Under the pieces are notes generated by a model. The model was given only the letters and a program-made list of their open reading frames with translations. It was not told where the DNA came from and ran no database searches. Made by a program: the position numbers and the translations under genes. A stretch of 64,000 nucleotides of DNA, from contig CAWJPW010000011.1 in assembly GCA_963844845.1 (NCBI GenBank), forward strand, positions 558,001-622,000. Direction: 5' to 3'. Within the stretch, counting starts at the first letter, position 1; the number at the start of each line of letters is the position of its first letter. Of the stretch, positions 1 through 9,137 are shown piece by piece. Source of the DNA: CAWJPW01 sp963844845. Its GTDB lineage: Bacteria; Acidobacteriota; Thermoanaerobaculia; Thermoanaerobaculales; Sulfomarinibacteraceae.

Positions 1-2260
1 CGGCGAGGGCGACAGCCGTAGCCACCAGCCGCGACGCGCCGGCCACGACCAGGACCCAGCCCGCCGCGGCGACGATCCGACTCCCCCCTGTCTGTTGGGG
101 CCAGTCCCGAGCCAGGGCGGCCGCCGCCAGAAGCGCGGCGCCGGCCCCGGCAAGTAGGCCCGCCGGAACCGCTCCCGCCGCCGTGATCGTATCTCCCGGC
201 CAGGCCGCCGAGGCACGCAGGGCGATGGCGAGGACAGCGGCGCCGGCAGCGACCGCGATGGCGGCCGCCCGGCACCATGACCGGTCGTCACCCACACCTC
301 GTGCGGCCAGCGCAACCACCGCGAGGGCTGCCCACAGCAGGGGCGCGGCTGCGGCGGCTCCGGCCCAGCCCGCACGCCATCCCGCGGTGGGATCAATGAG
401 CAGAGCCACTGCCAACAACAGCACACCGGTAAGGGAGGTTGCGGTCGCCGGCCGCCAGCCCCAGACAGCCAGGAGGAGACCGCCGAGGACGATGAGCACG
501 CCCGCGAGCACGCCGGCGATGAGCGCCTCCGCCGCAGGGCCGTCCAGCAGCCGCCGCGCGGCTGCAACGGACTCGGGCAGCAGCCAGGCGAGCACCACGG
601 CGGCGGCGCCCGGCGCCGCCACCACGAGGAATGGCTCCCGCCAGGCGCCGGCACCTCGCCACCGCTCGAGCAGGACGAGGACGCCGGCCAGAGCCGCACC
701 CGCCACGAGCCGGAGCAGGGCCGCGCGGTTGCCGAAGGGCGCCGCTGCGGGCACCTCGGCGGCGGTCACGGCCGCTGCCACTGCGAGCACCACAACCCCG
801 GCGCCGACACCGCTCAGTACCACAACCCCGGTTCGGGTGCCGGCGAGCACCAGGAGCAGGGCCTCCAACGCCCACCCGGCGGCGACCTCCGCGCCGTTCC
901 ACACCACCGGCGGGAGCGCGACACCGAGCACGAGGACGACCCCGAGCAACGCCCGCCGGGCGGCCCCGTCGGTCCCGAGACGCCGGAGGAGGAGACCGGC
1001 CGCAAGCAGGAGGAGGAGCAGCACAGTCAGGGTCCACGCCCCACCCACCCGGGCTCCCAGAGGGTGGAGGCGCCACAGGCCGGCACCCCAGCCCGCCAGC
1101 GCGGCAGCCGCGAGCACTCCGACCTCCAACCGCCCCGGCTGGACCCGACGCCAGGCTGCCCGTCCCACCGACACGCCCACGAACACCGCCACCAGCACGA
1201 GCAGGAAAACGGCGTCGCGTGCCCGCACCGCCGGCTCCGCAGCCATGGCCAGCGGCTCGACGAGGACGGTGACCGACCCGATCAGGGCGAGCCCGCCCAG
1301 CTCGGGCCAGCGCCGCGCCACGGCCACCCCAAGAACCGCCAGGTCGAGGACCAGAACCAGGGCGTAGAGCATGGCCACCGGAAGCGGGTCGAGGTGCACG
1401 ACGGCCGGCACCAGGAAACCGCCGACGGTGGCCAGCGCGGCCACCGCCCTCCCGCCGGTGGCCACTGCCACCGCCACGCCGAGTCCGGCAGCCGCGGCCA
1501 AGAGAACGAACGCAGCTGCCGCCGACACGAGCCCGTAGAGACCATGTGCCGCCCAGGTGCTGAGGTACACCGCGCCGATGCCGCCGGCGGTGAGGATCTG
1601 CGAGAGCAGTCGGTAGCGCTCCCGTCGGCGCGCCGTTTCACCGCTTGCCAGGAGGACGAGCCCGAGACCGAGACCGAGCAGTACCCGCACGGTGGGTGTC
1701 GGCCGGAACCATCCTTGGTCCCAGCCGAACTTGAGAAAGAGGCCGATCCCGACCAGCAGCACGACGATTCCAAGGCGCCCCAACCAGCGGCCGCCCAGCG
1801 CCAGCTCCCACGAGTCGCCCGCCCTTGCCGGCGTCGGCGGGACCGAGGCCGGCGGCCGCGGCGGGGCGGGCTCGGGGGTGGCTGGCGCCGGTGCCGGCGC
1901 GACCGCGGGTGGGGGCGGTGGTGTCTCCGGCAGCCGACCTGCCGACGCGTCCGCCGACGGCGCGGCCCAGCCCGGTGCTCCCACGACCCCGCCCTCCAGC
2001 GTGCGGACCCGATCCTCCAGGGCCCGCAGGTGCCGCATCACCTGGGCCGGGAAGCGATCGCGGAGCAGCAGGATCGCGGCCACCGCCAACGCGAGCAACG
2101 TGCCGAGAAGGAAGAGTGCGGCCAGGGCCAGGGCGCCGAAGGACCGAGCGGCCGCTGCCGAGGCCACCAACACGAGGGCAGCGAGCGCTCCGGCAAGAGC
2201 CAGGCCCAACGCCACCAGCGGCGAGCGGCCCCACGATTGCGGGTGAGCAGACGTCGGCAT
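1..2260 (-). CDS. DUF2339 family multi-pass membrane protein, 3' end outside the window
   Basis: The frame starts at ATG 2260 behind a GAGGAG-type ribosome binding site and stays open to the left edge, giving 753 residues without a stop. The N-terminus has two hydrophobic segments (about residues 12-32 and 38-58), a short charged coiled stretch (ALEDRVRTLEGG), a Pro/Ala-rich linker, then the family hallmark block starting GDSWELALGGRWLGRLGIVV near residue 148. From there on it is an almost uninterrupted series of Leu/Ala/Val-rich transmembrane helices, which is the known architecture of DUF2339 proteins (often 800-1000 residues). The function of the family is not established. The gene stands alone and is divergent from the DUF4388 gene at 2732. 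The long plus-strand frames over this region are products of the GC-rich composition. Family assignment is fairly sure; function is unknown. Confidence 0.85.
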   Translation of the reverse strand, partial: MPTSAHPQSWGRSPLVALGLALAGALAALVLVASAAAARSFGALALAALFLLGTLLALAVAAILLLRDRFPAQVMRHLRALEDRVRTLEGGVVGAPGWAAPSADASAGRLPETPPPPPAVAPAPAPATPEPAPPRPPASVPPTPARAGDSWELALGGRWLGRLGIVVLLVGIGLFLKFGWDQGWFRPTPTVRVLLGLGLGLVLLASGETARRRERYRLLSQILTAGGIGAVYLSTWAAHGLYGLVSAAAAFVLLAAAAGLGVAVAVATGGRAVAALATVGGFLVPAVVHLDPLPVAMLYALVLVLDLAVLGVAVARRWPELGGLALIGSVTVLVEPLAMAAEPAVRARDAVFLLVLVAVFVGVSVGRAAWRRVQPGRLEVGVLAAAALAGWGAGLWRLHPLGARVGGAWTLTVLLLLLLAAGLLLRRLGTDGAARRALLGVVLVLGVALPPVVWNGAEVAAGWALEALLLVLAGTRTGVVVLSGVGAGVVVLAVAAAVTAAEVPAAAPFGNRAALLRLVAGAALAGVLVLLERWRGAGAWREPFLVVAAPGAAAVVLAWLLPESVAAARRLLDGPAAEALIAGVLAGVLIVLGGLLLAVWGWRPATATSLTGVLLLAVALLIDPTAGWRAGWAGAAAAAPLLWAALAVVALAARGVGDDRSWCRAAAIAVAAGAAVLAIALRASAAWPGDTITAAGAVPAGLLAGAGAALLAAAALARDWPQQTGGSRIVAAAGWVLVVAGASRLVATAVALA

Positions 2261-2464
2261 GGTTGGCTCCTCGAGCCAGTATAGACGGCACGCCGGTCGA
2301 CCTCCCCAGTCCGCGACGCCACGGCGCCCGGCGAGCGCCCTGCTTGGAGGCTCCCAATGGACGACCCGCATGGCTAACCCGCATATCTCACCAGTGTTCG
2401 TCACGAGGCCGCGAGAAAGCCAGTCAGGGTGGCGATTCGACCGAGGTGCCGCCGAGGCGTGCTT

Positions 2465-2535
2465 GCAGCACGTCGCAGGCGGCGCCAAGGGGAGAAGCGC
2501 CGCTGTGGCTGGCGTTTCTACGGTCGCAGCAGACC
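2465..2535 (+). repeat. dispersed intergenic repeat, copy 1
   Basis: About 70 bp sharing the layout GGCGCCA..GGGAGAAGC..TGGCTGG..TCTACGGTCGCAGCAGA with copies at 16190-16262 (same strand) and 19068-19139 (opposite strand). The 3' end is the best conserved part, 17 bases with one mismatch, and contains the small palindrome CGGTCG. All three copies are intergenic. Confidence 0.6.
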
Positions 2536-2654
2536 TCTGGTGAGATATGCAGGCTAAGAGTCACCTGCCCGCCCGGTGAGCAGATGGGACGTCCCAGACA
2601 CGACACGAGGTGGAGCCAGGCAGCCCGGCGTCGGGCGCATTCCACCGCCGGTGC

Positions 2655-2683
2655 TTGGACATTGGCGCTCAGGACCTTAGAAT
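2655..2683 (+). promoter_or_regulatory. predicted sigma-70-type promoter of the DUF4388 gene
   Basis: TTGGAC at 2655-2660 and TAGAAT at 2678-2683 are separated by 17 bp, close to TTGACA/TATAAT. The start codon of the next gene lies 48 bp downstream of the -10 element. Predicted by eye only. Confidence 0.45.
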
Positions 2684-2731
2684 GCGTCCTGTGAGAAGAC
2701 ACACGCTCCCGGCTGAACGGCAGAACGGCTG

Positions 2732-3889
2732 ATGGGCTTCGTCGGTCGGCTCGAGGACCTGTCGCTCACCGACATCTTCCAGGTGCTTTCGCTGGGACGG
2801 CGCACCGGCAAGCTCACGCTCACCAAGCGCAAGCAGCAGGGGCTCATCGTCTTTCTCAATGGCGGTATCGTCTACTGCCAGTCGAACTCCGTCCACGAGA
2901 CCCTCGGGAGCATCCTCGTCAACCGCCACATGATCGACGAGTCCACCCTGCTAGCCGCCCTCGACCAACAGCAGGCGGGGGAGGAACGCCCTCTCGGCAG
3001 CATCCTCGTGGAGATGGGATCGATCACCCAGGAGACCCTGCAGAAGATCGTCCGCGAGCAGGTGAAGACGGTGCTGTCCGAGCTCCTCTCCTGGGAGAGC
3101 GGGGTGTTTCAATTCGAGCCGGTCGAGCTCCCTGACGGCTTCAGCACGGCCCTCGACGCCAACGAGTTTCTGGTCGAGGAAGGGCTTTCGCCCGAGGAGG
3201 TCGTTCTCGAGCTCCTCACCCAACTGGACGAGATGCGGGTGGGTCTGCGCTCAAGTGGCGAGGACCAGTCCGGCACCCAGCCCGACCCCGCAGAGCTGCA
3301 GATCATCGTGGGCGGCGCGAAGCCTTCTAACAGCCCTGACCCCCGCACGCGAGCGCGGGGGTTCGCCTCGCTCAAGGCGATCATGACTGAGCTCAGGAGC
3401 CGCCCCTTCACCTTCACGGGCGAGATCACCCTCATGCTGCTGCGCTACACCGCCGAGCTGGTCAACCGTGCGGTGCTCTTCGCCGTGCGTGGCGACCACT
3501 TCGTCGGAATCGGCCAGTTCGGTATCGAGCTGGATGGCGATTCGGCCGACAACCGGGTACGCCAGATCGCCATCCCCGCTGACCACCAATCCGTGCTCCA
3601 GGAGGTGGTCGCCAAGAAGGAGCCGTTTCGCGGCCGACTGGCCCGGACGTCCTGGAACAGCTATCTGGTGCAGCAGCTGGGCGGACGCATGCCGCGCGAG
3701 GTGATCGCCGTGCCCATCGTCGCCGACGACGAGACGGTGGCGGTGATCTACGGCGACAACCTGCCCGACGAGACGCTCATCGGGCCCATCGAGGGCCTCG
3801 AGCTGCTGATGATCGAGGCAGGGCTCATCATCGAGAAGCACCGCCTCCAGTCACGCCTGCGCGGCCTCGACCTCGGCCTCGACGAGTAA
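2732..3889 (+). CDS. DUF4388 (PATAN) domain protein
   Basis: 385 residues. The N-terminal 100 or so residues (MGFVGRLEDLSLTDIFQVLS onward, with the G-R-R-T-GKL turn) match the DUF4388/PATAN domain found in receiver-associated and phototaxis or chemotaxis proteins. The middle (about 75-180) contains a helical region with two similar LGSILV motifs, and the C-terminal 170 residues look like a degenerate GAF-type sensory fold. There is no membrane segment, so it should be cytosolic. It lies next to the cheX-cheR-cheB-cheY block but points towards it, so it is a separate transcription unit with its own promoter. A second DUF4388 protein occurs at 13690. A role as an adaptor or output module of the chemosensory system is inferred from the neighbourhood only. 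Confidence 0.75.
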   Translation: MGFVGRLEDLSLTDIFQVLSLGRRTGKLTLTKRKQQGLIVFLNGGIVYCQSNSVHETLGSILVNRHMIDESTLLAALDQQQAGEERPLGSILVEMGSITQETLQKIVREQVKTVLSELLSWESGVFQFEPVELPDGFSTALDANEFLVEEGLSPEEVVLELLTQLDEMRVGLRSSGEDQSGTQPDPAELQIIVGGAKPSNSPDPRTRARGFASLKAIMTELRSRPFTFTGEITLMLLRYTAELVNRAVLFAVRGDHFVGIGQFGIELDGDSADNRVRQIAIPADHQSVLQEVVAKKEPFRGRLARTSWNSYLVQQLGGRMPREVIAVPIVADDETVAVIYGDNLPDETLIGPIEGLELLMIEAGLIIEKHRLQSRLRGLDLGLDE

Positions 3890-4061
3890 AGAGCGAAAGT
3901 ATGGGGTTAGGCGCTCGACGTGAGCGTGGGCGGCAGCCTTCGCCTACGTGCTCAGGCTCTGTTCGCAACCAGGCAGCCGGGTGGGCGGGCGGGGGGGCCT
4001 TTTGCCCTTTACGCTTCACTCCTTACCCTCCTTGCCGCACCGCAAGGCCTCCCCCTGCTGC

Positions 4062-4532
4062 CTACGAAGCCCGGCTGCGGCCCTTCCGCATCACGAGCGT
4101 GACCATCAGCGGCTGGCCCTCGCAGTCGAAGCCCACCTGGCTTACGACCCGGCTCCCCGGCACGATCAGGCTGTAGTCGAGCCCTTCCACAACCGACGGC
4201 AACGACAGCCGCGAGGTCCCCGGCAGCAGCGGCTTGATGTTGCCGGCGGCCATGTTGGTGACCTCGCCCAGAGCGTCCTGGACCTCCTCCACCGTCAGGT
4301 GCTCGGCATCCACCTCGAACATCACCGCCGCCACCCGTCGGGCCAGACCGTGGGTGCAGTACAGCATCACCGCGCCATCGAAGTCGCCGGTGAGCTGCAC
4401 GCACCCGGTAAGGGTGCGCTCGCCGGCGGCATCAACCCGCGCCTTGCCGTCATCGTCCGCCACGATGGGCAGATCGAGGATGGACATCCAGATGCTCTGC
4501 ATGATCTGTACGATTTCCTCTTCGTGCACCAT
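4062..4532 (-). CDS. cheX: CheX-like CheY-phosphate phosphatase
   Basis: 156 residues, the usual CheX length. The family signature is clear: E90, N93 and G97-N98 in GEVTNMAAGNIKP, the Glu/Asn pair that in CheX/CheC/FliY coordinates hydrolysis of the aspartyl phosphate on CheY. The protein is soluble. It is the last gene of the minus-strand group cheY-cheB-cheR-cheX, with 13 bp between the cheR stop and its ATG. Its expected role is to terminate the signal by dephosphorylating the CheY proteins encoded nearby. A second, longer CheX-domain protein is encoded at 12732, so the cluster has two potential phosphatases. Confidence 0.88.
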   Translation of the reverse strand: MVHEEEIVQIMQSIWMSILDLPIVADDDGKARVDAAGERTLTGCVQLTGDFDGAVMLYCTHGLARRVAAVMFEVDAEHLTVEEVQDALGEVTNMAAGNIKPLLPGTSRLSLPSVVEGLDYSLIVPGSRVVSQVGFDCEGQPLMVTLVMRKGRSRAS

Positions 4533-4545
4533 GAGGGCTCTCTCC

Positions 4546-5364
4546 TCACCGCTCGCGTACTTGATAGGCCGACGTCTGGCCGACCCGGACTCGTCGGAAC
4601 AGCGCCTCGAAGGTAATCATGGTCTCGGCCGAACCCACGAACAGGTACCCGTCCGGGCGCAGCTGCTGGGCCACGCGCTCGAGAATCCGACGCCGGTCGT
4701 CCTCGGAGAAGTAGATGAGGACGTTGCGCAGGAACACCACGTCCATGGCCGGCAGCGGCGGCAGCGGCTCGGCCAGGTTGAGCTCGCGAAACTCCACCAT
4801 GCGCCGGATCTCATCGCTCACTACCCAGTGGACTCCGTTGCGCTCGAAGTACTTGGTGAGCAACCGCACGGGGATACCACGGTTCACCTCGAGCTGGCTG
4901 TACGACCCCGATCGCGCGCGCTCGATCATGCCGCTAGAGAGGTCGCTGGCGAGGAGCCGCACACTCCAGCCGGCGAGCGCAGGGACATGCTCGCGGATGA
5001 GCATGGCGATGCTGTAGGGCTCCTGACCGCTCGAACAGGCCGCCGACCAGATGTTCAGCGTGCGGGTAAGACGACGCTTCTCCATGAGCTCCGGGAACAC
5101 GAGGTCGCGCAGGCTCTCGAAGGGATGGATGTCGCGAAAGAACGAGGTCTCGGTGGTGACCAGGGCGTGCACCACCTGGCGGTGAAGGGCTCCGAAGGGC
5201 CGGCTGCGAAGCTGGGTGACGAGGTTGTCGACGGTATCCCAACCCTCGCGGCGGGCGAGCGACCCGAGACGTGCGCTCACCAGGTACTCCTTACCCTCCT
5301 CGAGGACAACGGCGGCGTGCTGGCGCATCACCCCTTGCAGGTAGGTGAAGCTGTCCCGGTTCAC
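4546..5364 (-). CDS. cheR: chemoreceptor glutamate methyltransferase CheR
   Basis: 272 residues from a GTG start at 5364 that overlaps the cheB stop codon (GTGA), a typical translational coupling. The longer open frame upstream of this start translates into low-complexity Arg/Gly sequence and is not part of the gene. CheR methylates glutamates in the receptor signalling domain using S-adenosylmethionine. Visible motifs: TTETSFFRD (about 70-78), the SAM-binding block IWSAACSSGQEPYSIAM (105-121), and FLRNVLIYF near residue 223, all diagnostic. It has no C-terminal pentapeptide-binding or TPR extension. Its partner CheB is directly upstream. Confidence 0.95.
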   Translation of the reverse strand: MNRDSFTYLQGVMRQHAAVVLEEGKEYLVSARLGSLARREGWDTVDNLVTQLRSRPFGALHRQVVHALVTTETSFFRDIHPFESLRDLVFPELMEKRRLTRTLNIWSAACSSGQEPYSIAMLIREHVPALAGWSVRLLASDLSSGMIERARSGSYSQLEVNRGIPVRLLTKYFERNGVHWVVSDEIRRMVEFRELNLAEPLPPLPAMDVVFLRNVLIYFSEDDRRRILERVAQQLRPDGYLFVGSAETMITFEALFRRVRVGQTSAYQVRER

Positions 5365-6491
5365 CGCTCCACCTCGTGGCCGGTCGTCCCCCCGGATCCC
5401 ACCTCGCCGTGCGCCGCGAGGGTCCCGGCGGACAGGCCCAGTCGGGTGGCGAGCAGCGCCGGCAGCTCGGCCAGCGGCACCACCGCCTCGGCAAGCCCGG
5501 CGCCGGCCACGAAGCCCGGCATCCCCCAGACGACGCTGGTCGCTCGGTCCTGCACCACCACCTGCCCACCCCGCCGGCGCACGGCCTCGCAGCCCCGCAG
5601 CCCGTCGCGCCCCATTCCGGTGAGCACCACCGCCAGGGTGCCGCCCGCGAAAACGTCGGCCGCTGTGCGGAAGAGCACGTCGACGGCCGGCCGGCACGAG
5701 TTCTCGGGCGGCTCGTCGGTGATGCGTGCCCGCAGCTCGTCGGCGGTACGCTCCACTTCCAGGTGGAGCCCGCCGGGGGCTATGAGCACCTCACCCCGCT
5801 GAATCGGCGCCCCGGGCCATGCCTCGCTCACCCGATGTCCTGACTTGTGGGAGAGCTGCTGGGCCAAGGAGTGGGTGAACAGCGGCGGCATGTGCTGGAC
5901 GATGAGGACCGGAACCGGCAGCGGGGGAGGAAGACGCGTGAGGATCGCCTCCAGGGCCTGCGGTCCTCCCGTGGAGGCGCCGACCACCAGAACCTCGACC
6001 CGGCGCGCGCGCACTGGCACACCCACCGGAGGCGCCTCCAGCGCCGGACCCACTGCCACCTGCGGCGGCTCCAGGCCCACGAGGTCGTGGCACAGCACCT
6101 TGATCTTGGGGATGAGTTCCTCGCGGACCACCCGCGCCGCCCGCTCCGCGCTGCCCAGATTGGCCGGCTTGGTGACGTAGTCGAGGGCGCCGCGGAAGAG
6201 GGCCTCGAGGGTGGCGTCGGCGCCCCGCTCGGTGAGGGCGCTGAACATGATGACGCGCAGCGAGGGGTGGCGTCGGCGGATCTCCGCAAGGGTCTCCAGC
6301 CCGCCCAGCACCGGCATGTCCACGTCCAGCACCACGACGTCCGGGCTGAGCTGGGGAATCTTGGCGAGGGCGATCTTTCCGTTGGCCGCCACTCCCGCCA
6401 CCTCCAGCACCGGGTCGGCCTCCATGGCCGCCGACACCAGACGGCGGACCACCACGGAGTCGTCGACCACGAGGACGCGGATGGGACGCAT
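5361..6491 (-). CDS. cheB: chemoreceptor methylesterase/deamidase CheB
   Basis: 376 residues from ATG 6491; a TTG one codon earlier is possible, but the ATG has the better distance (8 nt) to GAGGGG. The N-terminal receiver domain has its phosphoacceptor at D56 (VVVLDVDMP) and K109. The C-terminal methylesterase domain carries the catalytic triad S173 (GASTGG), H200 (QHMP) and D296 (GMGRDG). Phosphorylation by CheA is expected to activate removal of methyl groups from the receptors, opposing CheR, which overlaps its stop codon. It lies 7 nt behind the single-domain CheY. All key residues are present. Confidence 0.95.
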   Translation of the reverse strand: MRPIRVLVVDDSVVVRRLVSAAMEADPVLEVAGVAANGKIALAKIPQLSPDVVVLDVDMPVLGGLETLAEIRRRHPSLRVIMFSALTERGADATLEALFRGALDYVTKPANLGSAERAARVVREELIPKIKVLCHDLVGLEPPQVAVGPALEAPPVGVPVRARRVEVLVVGASTGGPQALEAILTRLPPPLPVPVLIVQHMPPLFTHSLAQQLSHKSGHRVSEAWPGAPIQRGEVLIAPGGLHLEVERTADELRARITDEPPENSCRPAVDVLFRTAADVFAGGTLAVVLTGMGRDGLRGCEAVRRRGGQVVVQDRATSVVWGMPGFVAGAGLAEAVVPLAELPALLATRLGLSAGTLAAHGEVGSGGTTGHEVER

Positions 6492-6498
6492 CAACCCC

Positions 6499-6870
6499 TC
6501 ACGCCGGCTCGAGTCCGATGAGCGCGAGCTTCTCCTGGATGGTGGCCTTGGTGAACGGCTTCATGACGTACTCGTCCACGCCTGCGTCGAGCGCCTTGAG
6601 GACGTTCTCCCGTTCGGTCTCGGTGGTCACCATGATGAGCTTGATACGGTCCCAGCGAGACTCGGCACGCACCGCCTTGATGAAATCGTAGCCGTTCATC
6701 TCCGGCAGGTTCCAGTCCACCAGAACGAGATCGAGGTCGTCGTCCTCGCCCAGGCGCTCGAGCCCCTCGCGACCATGCGCCGCGGTGAGCACCTCGAAGC
6801 CGATCTCGCTCATGATCTTGCTCAGGATCGACCGCATGGCTCGCGAGTCGTCGATCACCAGTACCCGCAT
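6499..6870 (-). CDS. cheY: single-domain response regulator, CheY type
   Basis: 123 residues starting at ATG 6870 (MRVLVIDDSR) behind GGGGGAGA; the longer frame adds Arg-rich non-homologous sequence. It is a complete CheY fold: acidic pair D7-D8, phosphoacceptor D52 (LVLVDWNLPEMNG), switch T82-T83, and K104. It has no output domain, so its phosphorylated form acts by binding a partner. It sits between the haem-type receptor gene and cheB, in the same orientation, and is a likely substrate of CheA (9137-11566) and of the two CheX proteins. Confidence 0.93.
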   Translation of the reverse strand: MRVLVIDDSRAMRSILSKIMSEIGFEVLTAAHGREGLERLGEDDDLDLVLVDWNLPEMNGYDFIKAVRAESRWDRIKLIMVTTETERENVLKALDAGVDEYVMKPFTKATIQEKLALIGLEPA

Positions 6871-6943
6871 ACTCTCCCCCTTCACCGGCCACGACGCGCC
6901 GCGCGAGCGGGCAATGCCCCGCTCTCGTCGGCCGCACGACCGC

Positions 6944-8626
6944 CTACCATTTGAACCTCGCCACCAGGCTCTGGAGCTCCTCGGCCATCGATGTGAGCGC
7001 TCGCGCCGACTGGTCGGCTGCCACCGCCCCCTGGGCCGTGTCCTGCGCCGCCTCGGCGACACCCGCAATGCTCTCGGCGATCTCGGCGCTGCCGCGGGCG
7101 GCCTCTCCGACCATGCGCCCTATCTCCGCCGTCGTGGCGCTCTGCTCCTCCACCGCGCTCGCGATGGTGTTCTGGATCTCGTGGATCCGCGCGATGATGG
7201 CGCCGATGTCCGAGATCACGTCCACCGCTCCGGCTGCGTCCTCCTGGATGGTGCCGATCTTCTCACCGATCTCGTGGGTCGCGTCGCTGGTCTGCTTGGC
7301 TAGCTCCTTGACCTCCTTGGCCACCACCGCGAAGCCCTTGCCAGCCTCCCCGGCGCGCGCCGCCTCGATGGTGGCGTTGAGCGCCAGGAGATTCGTCTGC
7401 TCGGCGATGCCGTTGATCACCTGCACGACCTTGCCAATCTCGGCCGACGACTGGCCCAGCTTGGCCACTGTCTGGTTGGTGCGCTCGGCCTTCTCCACCG
7501 CCGACGTCGCCACCTGCGAGGCCTCGTAGGCATTCCTCGCGATCTCCTTGATACTGGCACTCATCTCCTCGGCTGCGGTGGCCACCGCCTGCACGTTGGT
7601 GCTCACCTGCTCGGCCGCCGCGGAGACCACGTTGGCCTGCTCCGACGTACCGTCGGCGGTGGCCGTCATCGTCTCGCTCACCTCGCTCAGCTCCCGGGAC
7701 GCTGTCCCCAGCTTCTCGGCATTGGCGGCGATGGACGCGATGGCCATGCCCATGGACTCGAGCACCCGGTTGAGGGCGCCGCGGATGGTCCCGACCTCGT
7801 CGTGGGAGATCACCTTGAGGCGGGGACGAAGGTCACCTGCTGCCGCCAGCGAGGCGATGTCGGCAAGTCGATCGATGGGTCGGCTCACCGAGTGGTTGAC
7901 GGTGTAGCCCAGCAGGGAGATCACGGCGATGAAAGCGATGGAGAGAATGATGACGCGCTTCTGGCTGTCGGCGCGGGCGGTGGCGAGAGGGCGGTCGATG
8001 GGCAGCACGACCTCGAGCGCTCCCGCGACGTCACCCACCTTCCAGTCACGACGCGGGGAGAAGGCGACGGTGTTGTGGCAGTCCACGCACGCCTGCTCGA
8101 CCATCACGTCGGCGGTGACGTAGCGCAACGACGTCTTGCCCTCGACCTCCTCCACCTTCCAGAAGGGGCTGTCCGGCGCCCGGGTGACGGCCTGCAGCGC
8201 GGCGTTTTCAAAGTCGTCCACCGTGCGGTCCTTGCGGTAGGGGAACGGCGCCGCACTGTAGAGGATGAGCCGATACTCCCCCTGGCTCGAGAAGATCTCG
8301 TTGAGCTGGTGGATCATCGTATCCGGGACCGGGATCGACTGGTCGCGGCTCTCGTAGTCGAAGGAAATGCGCACATCGCTGCCCTCGAGCCGCTGCACCA
8401 CGTTGCGGGTGTAGTAGCCGCGCACCTCGAGCATCTGGTTCGTGAGGGTTCGGGCCTGCTCGATCGAGGTGGTCAGCACCTGCTGCCGGGTGGCGCGCAT
8501 GGTCAACCAGGTGAGGGCAACCACGATGATCAGCCCGGCACCCAACAGGGGAGATACCACCTTCCAGCGGATACGCAGATTCAGCCACTGCTGGCGGAAG
8601 GGGAAGTAGCGGAAGAATCGGTTCAT
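6944..8626 (-). CDS. methyl-accepting chemotaxis protein with periplasmic haem c motif
   Basis: 560 residues. TM1 at about 24-43, a periplasmic sensor of about 180 residues of the DUF3365/Tll0287-like type, TM2 at about 225-241, HAMP, then a long cytoplasmic coiled coil with the receptor hairpin (IAEQTNLLALNATIEAARAG) that binds CheA and CheW. The sensor contains CVDCH at residues 180-184, a CXXCH motif for covalent haem c just before TM2, as in known haem-PAS-like DUF3365 sensors. This predicts a receptor that senses redox state or a gaseous ligand rather than an amino acid. It is co-oriented with cheA, cheW and cheY and is probably their main receptor. The C-terminus (LVARFKW) lacks a CheR-tethering pentapeptide. 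Confidence 0.93.
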   Translation of the reverse strand: MNRFFRYFPFRQQWLNLRIRWKVVSPLLGAGLIIVVALTWLTMRATRQQVLTTSIEQARTLTNQMLEVRGYYTRNVVQRLEGSDVRISFDYESRDQSIPVPDTMIHQLNEIFSSQGEYRLILYSAAPFPYRKDRTVDDFENAALQAVTRAPDSPFWKVEEVEGKTSLRYVTADVMVEQACVDCHNTVAFSPRRDWKVGDVAGALEVVLPIDRPLATARADSQKRVIILSIAFIAVISLLGYTVNHSVSRPIDRLADIASLAAAGDLRPRLKVISHDEVGTIRGALNRVLESMGMAIASIAANAEKLGTASRELSEVSETMTATADGTSEQANVVSAAAEQVSTNVQAVATAAEEMSASIKEIARNAYEASQVATSAVEKAERTNQTVAKLGQSSAEIGKVVQVINGIAEQTNLLALNATIEAARAGEAGKGFAVVAKEVKELAKQTSDATHEIGEKIGTIQEDAAGAVDVISDIGAIIARIHEIQNTIASAVEEQSATTAEIGRMVGEAARGSAEIAESIAGVAEAAQDTAQGAVAADQSARALTSMAEELQSLVARFKW

Positions 8627-8687
8627 GGCGCCCTCCTCCCGAGCGCTTGGGCCCCGGCGGCGGGACGACCGCGACGCTGTCCCCGGC

Positions 8688-9137
8688 TCACGCCGAGCGC
8701 TCCGCCCGCAGATCGAGCACCCTCTCCAGGTTGAGAACCAGAAGCAGGCCTACCGGCAGCTTGTAGGCTCCCCGGATCAGCTCCCGCGCCGCACCGCGCA
8801 GGGTTTCGGGGGGCGACTCGTAGGTCTCGTCTCCAACCTCGAGGACCTCGCCGATGCTGTCCACCAGCAGGCTCACAGCGCCCCCCTGCTCGGCACGGAG
8901 CACCACGTTCATGGGGGCGAGCTCCGCAACGGCTGGGGGGAGCCCGAGGCGCCGCCTCAGGTCCACGGCGGTGACGATCTGGCCACGCAGGTTGATGAGC
9001 CCGCGCACCTCCGGGGGCGCCAGCGGCACCGGCGTCACCTCCTGCGGCCGGATGATCTCCTGGACGTTCTCCACCTCGATGCCGAAGAGGTGGCGGTCGA
9101 GGCGGAAGGTGCTGTACTGCTGGGTCTGCTTCGGCAT
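8688..9137 (-). CDS. cheW: CheW coupling protein
   Basis: 149 residues from ATG 9137, which overlaps the cheA stop (TGATG). It is a single CheW-like domain with the expected sequence blocks: FRLDRHLFGIEVENVQEII, the proline-rich turn APPEVRGLINLRGQ and a VDSIGEVLEV stretch. CheW bridges receptors and CheA. The tight overlap with cheA and position just upstream of the receptor gene support an operon cheA-cheW-receptor-cheY-cheB-cheR-cheX. CheA itself carries two extra CheW-like domains. Confidence 0.94.
   Translation of the reverse strand: MPKQTQQYSTFRLDRHLFGIEVENVQEIIRPQEVTPVPLAPPEVRGLINLRGQIVTAVDLRRRLGLPPAVAELAPMNVVLRAEQGGAVSLLVDSIGEVLEVGDETYESPPETLRGAARELIRGAYKLPVGLLLVLNLERVLDLRAERSA

Larger units (their letters stand above)
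2261..2731. other. intergenic region between divergent genes
   Basis: No convincing gene. It holds one copy of a dispersed repeat (2465-2535) and a plausible housekeeping promoter for the downstream gene (2655-2683). Short frames on both strands have no ribosome binding site and no recognisable domain. Confidence 0.6.

Noticed and set aside
183..2694. Several long plus-strand open frames over the left end
   Set aside because: They are shadows of the DUF2339 gene on the other strand: low-complexity Arg/Ala/Pro translations, no ribosome binding sites, no domains.
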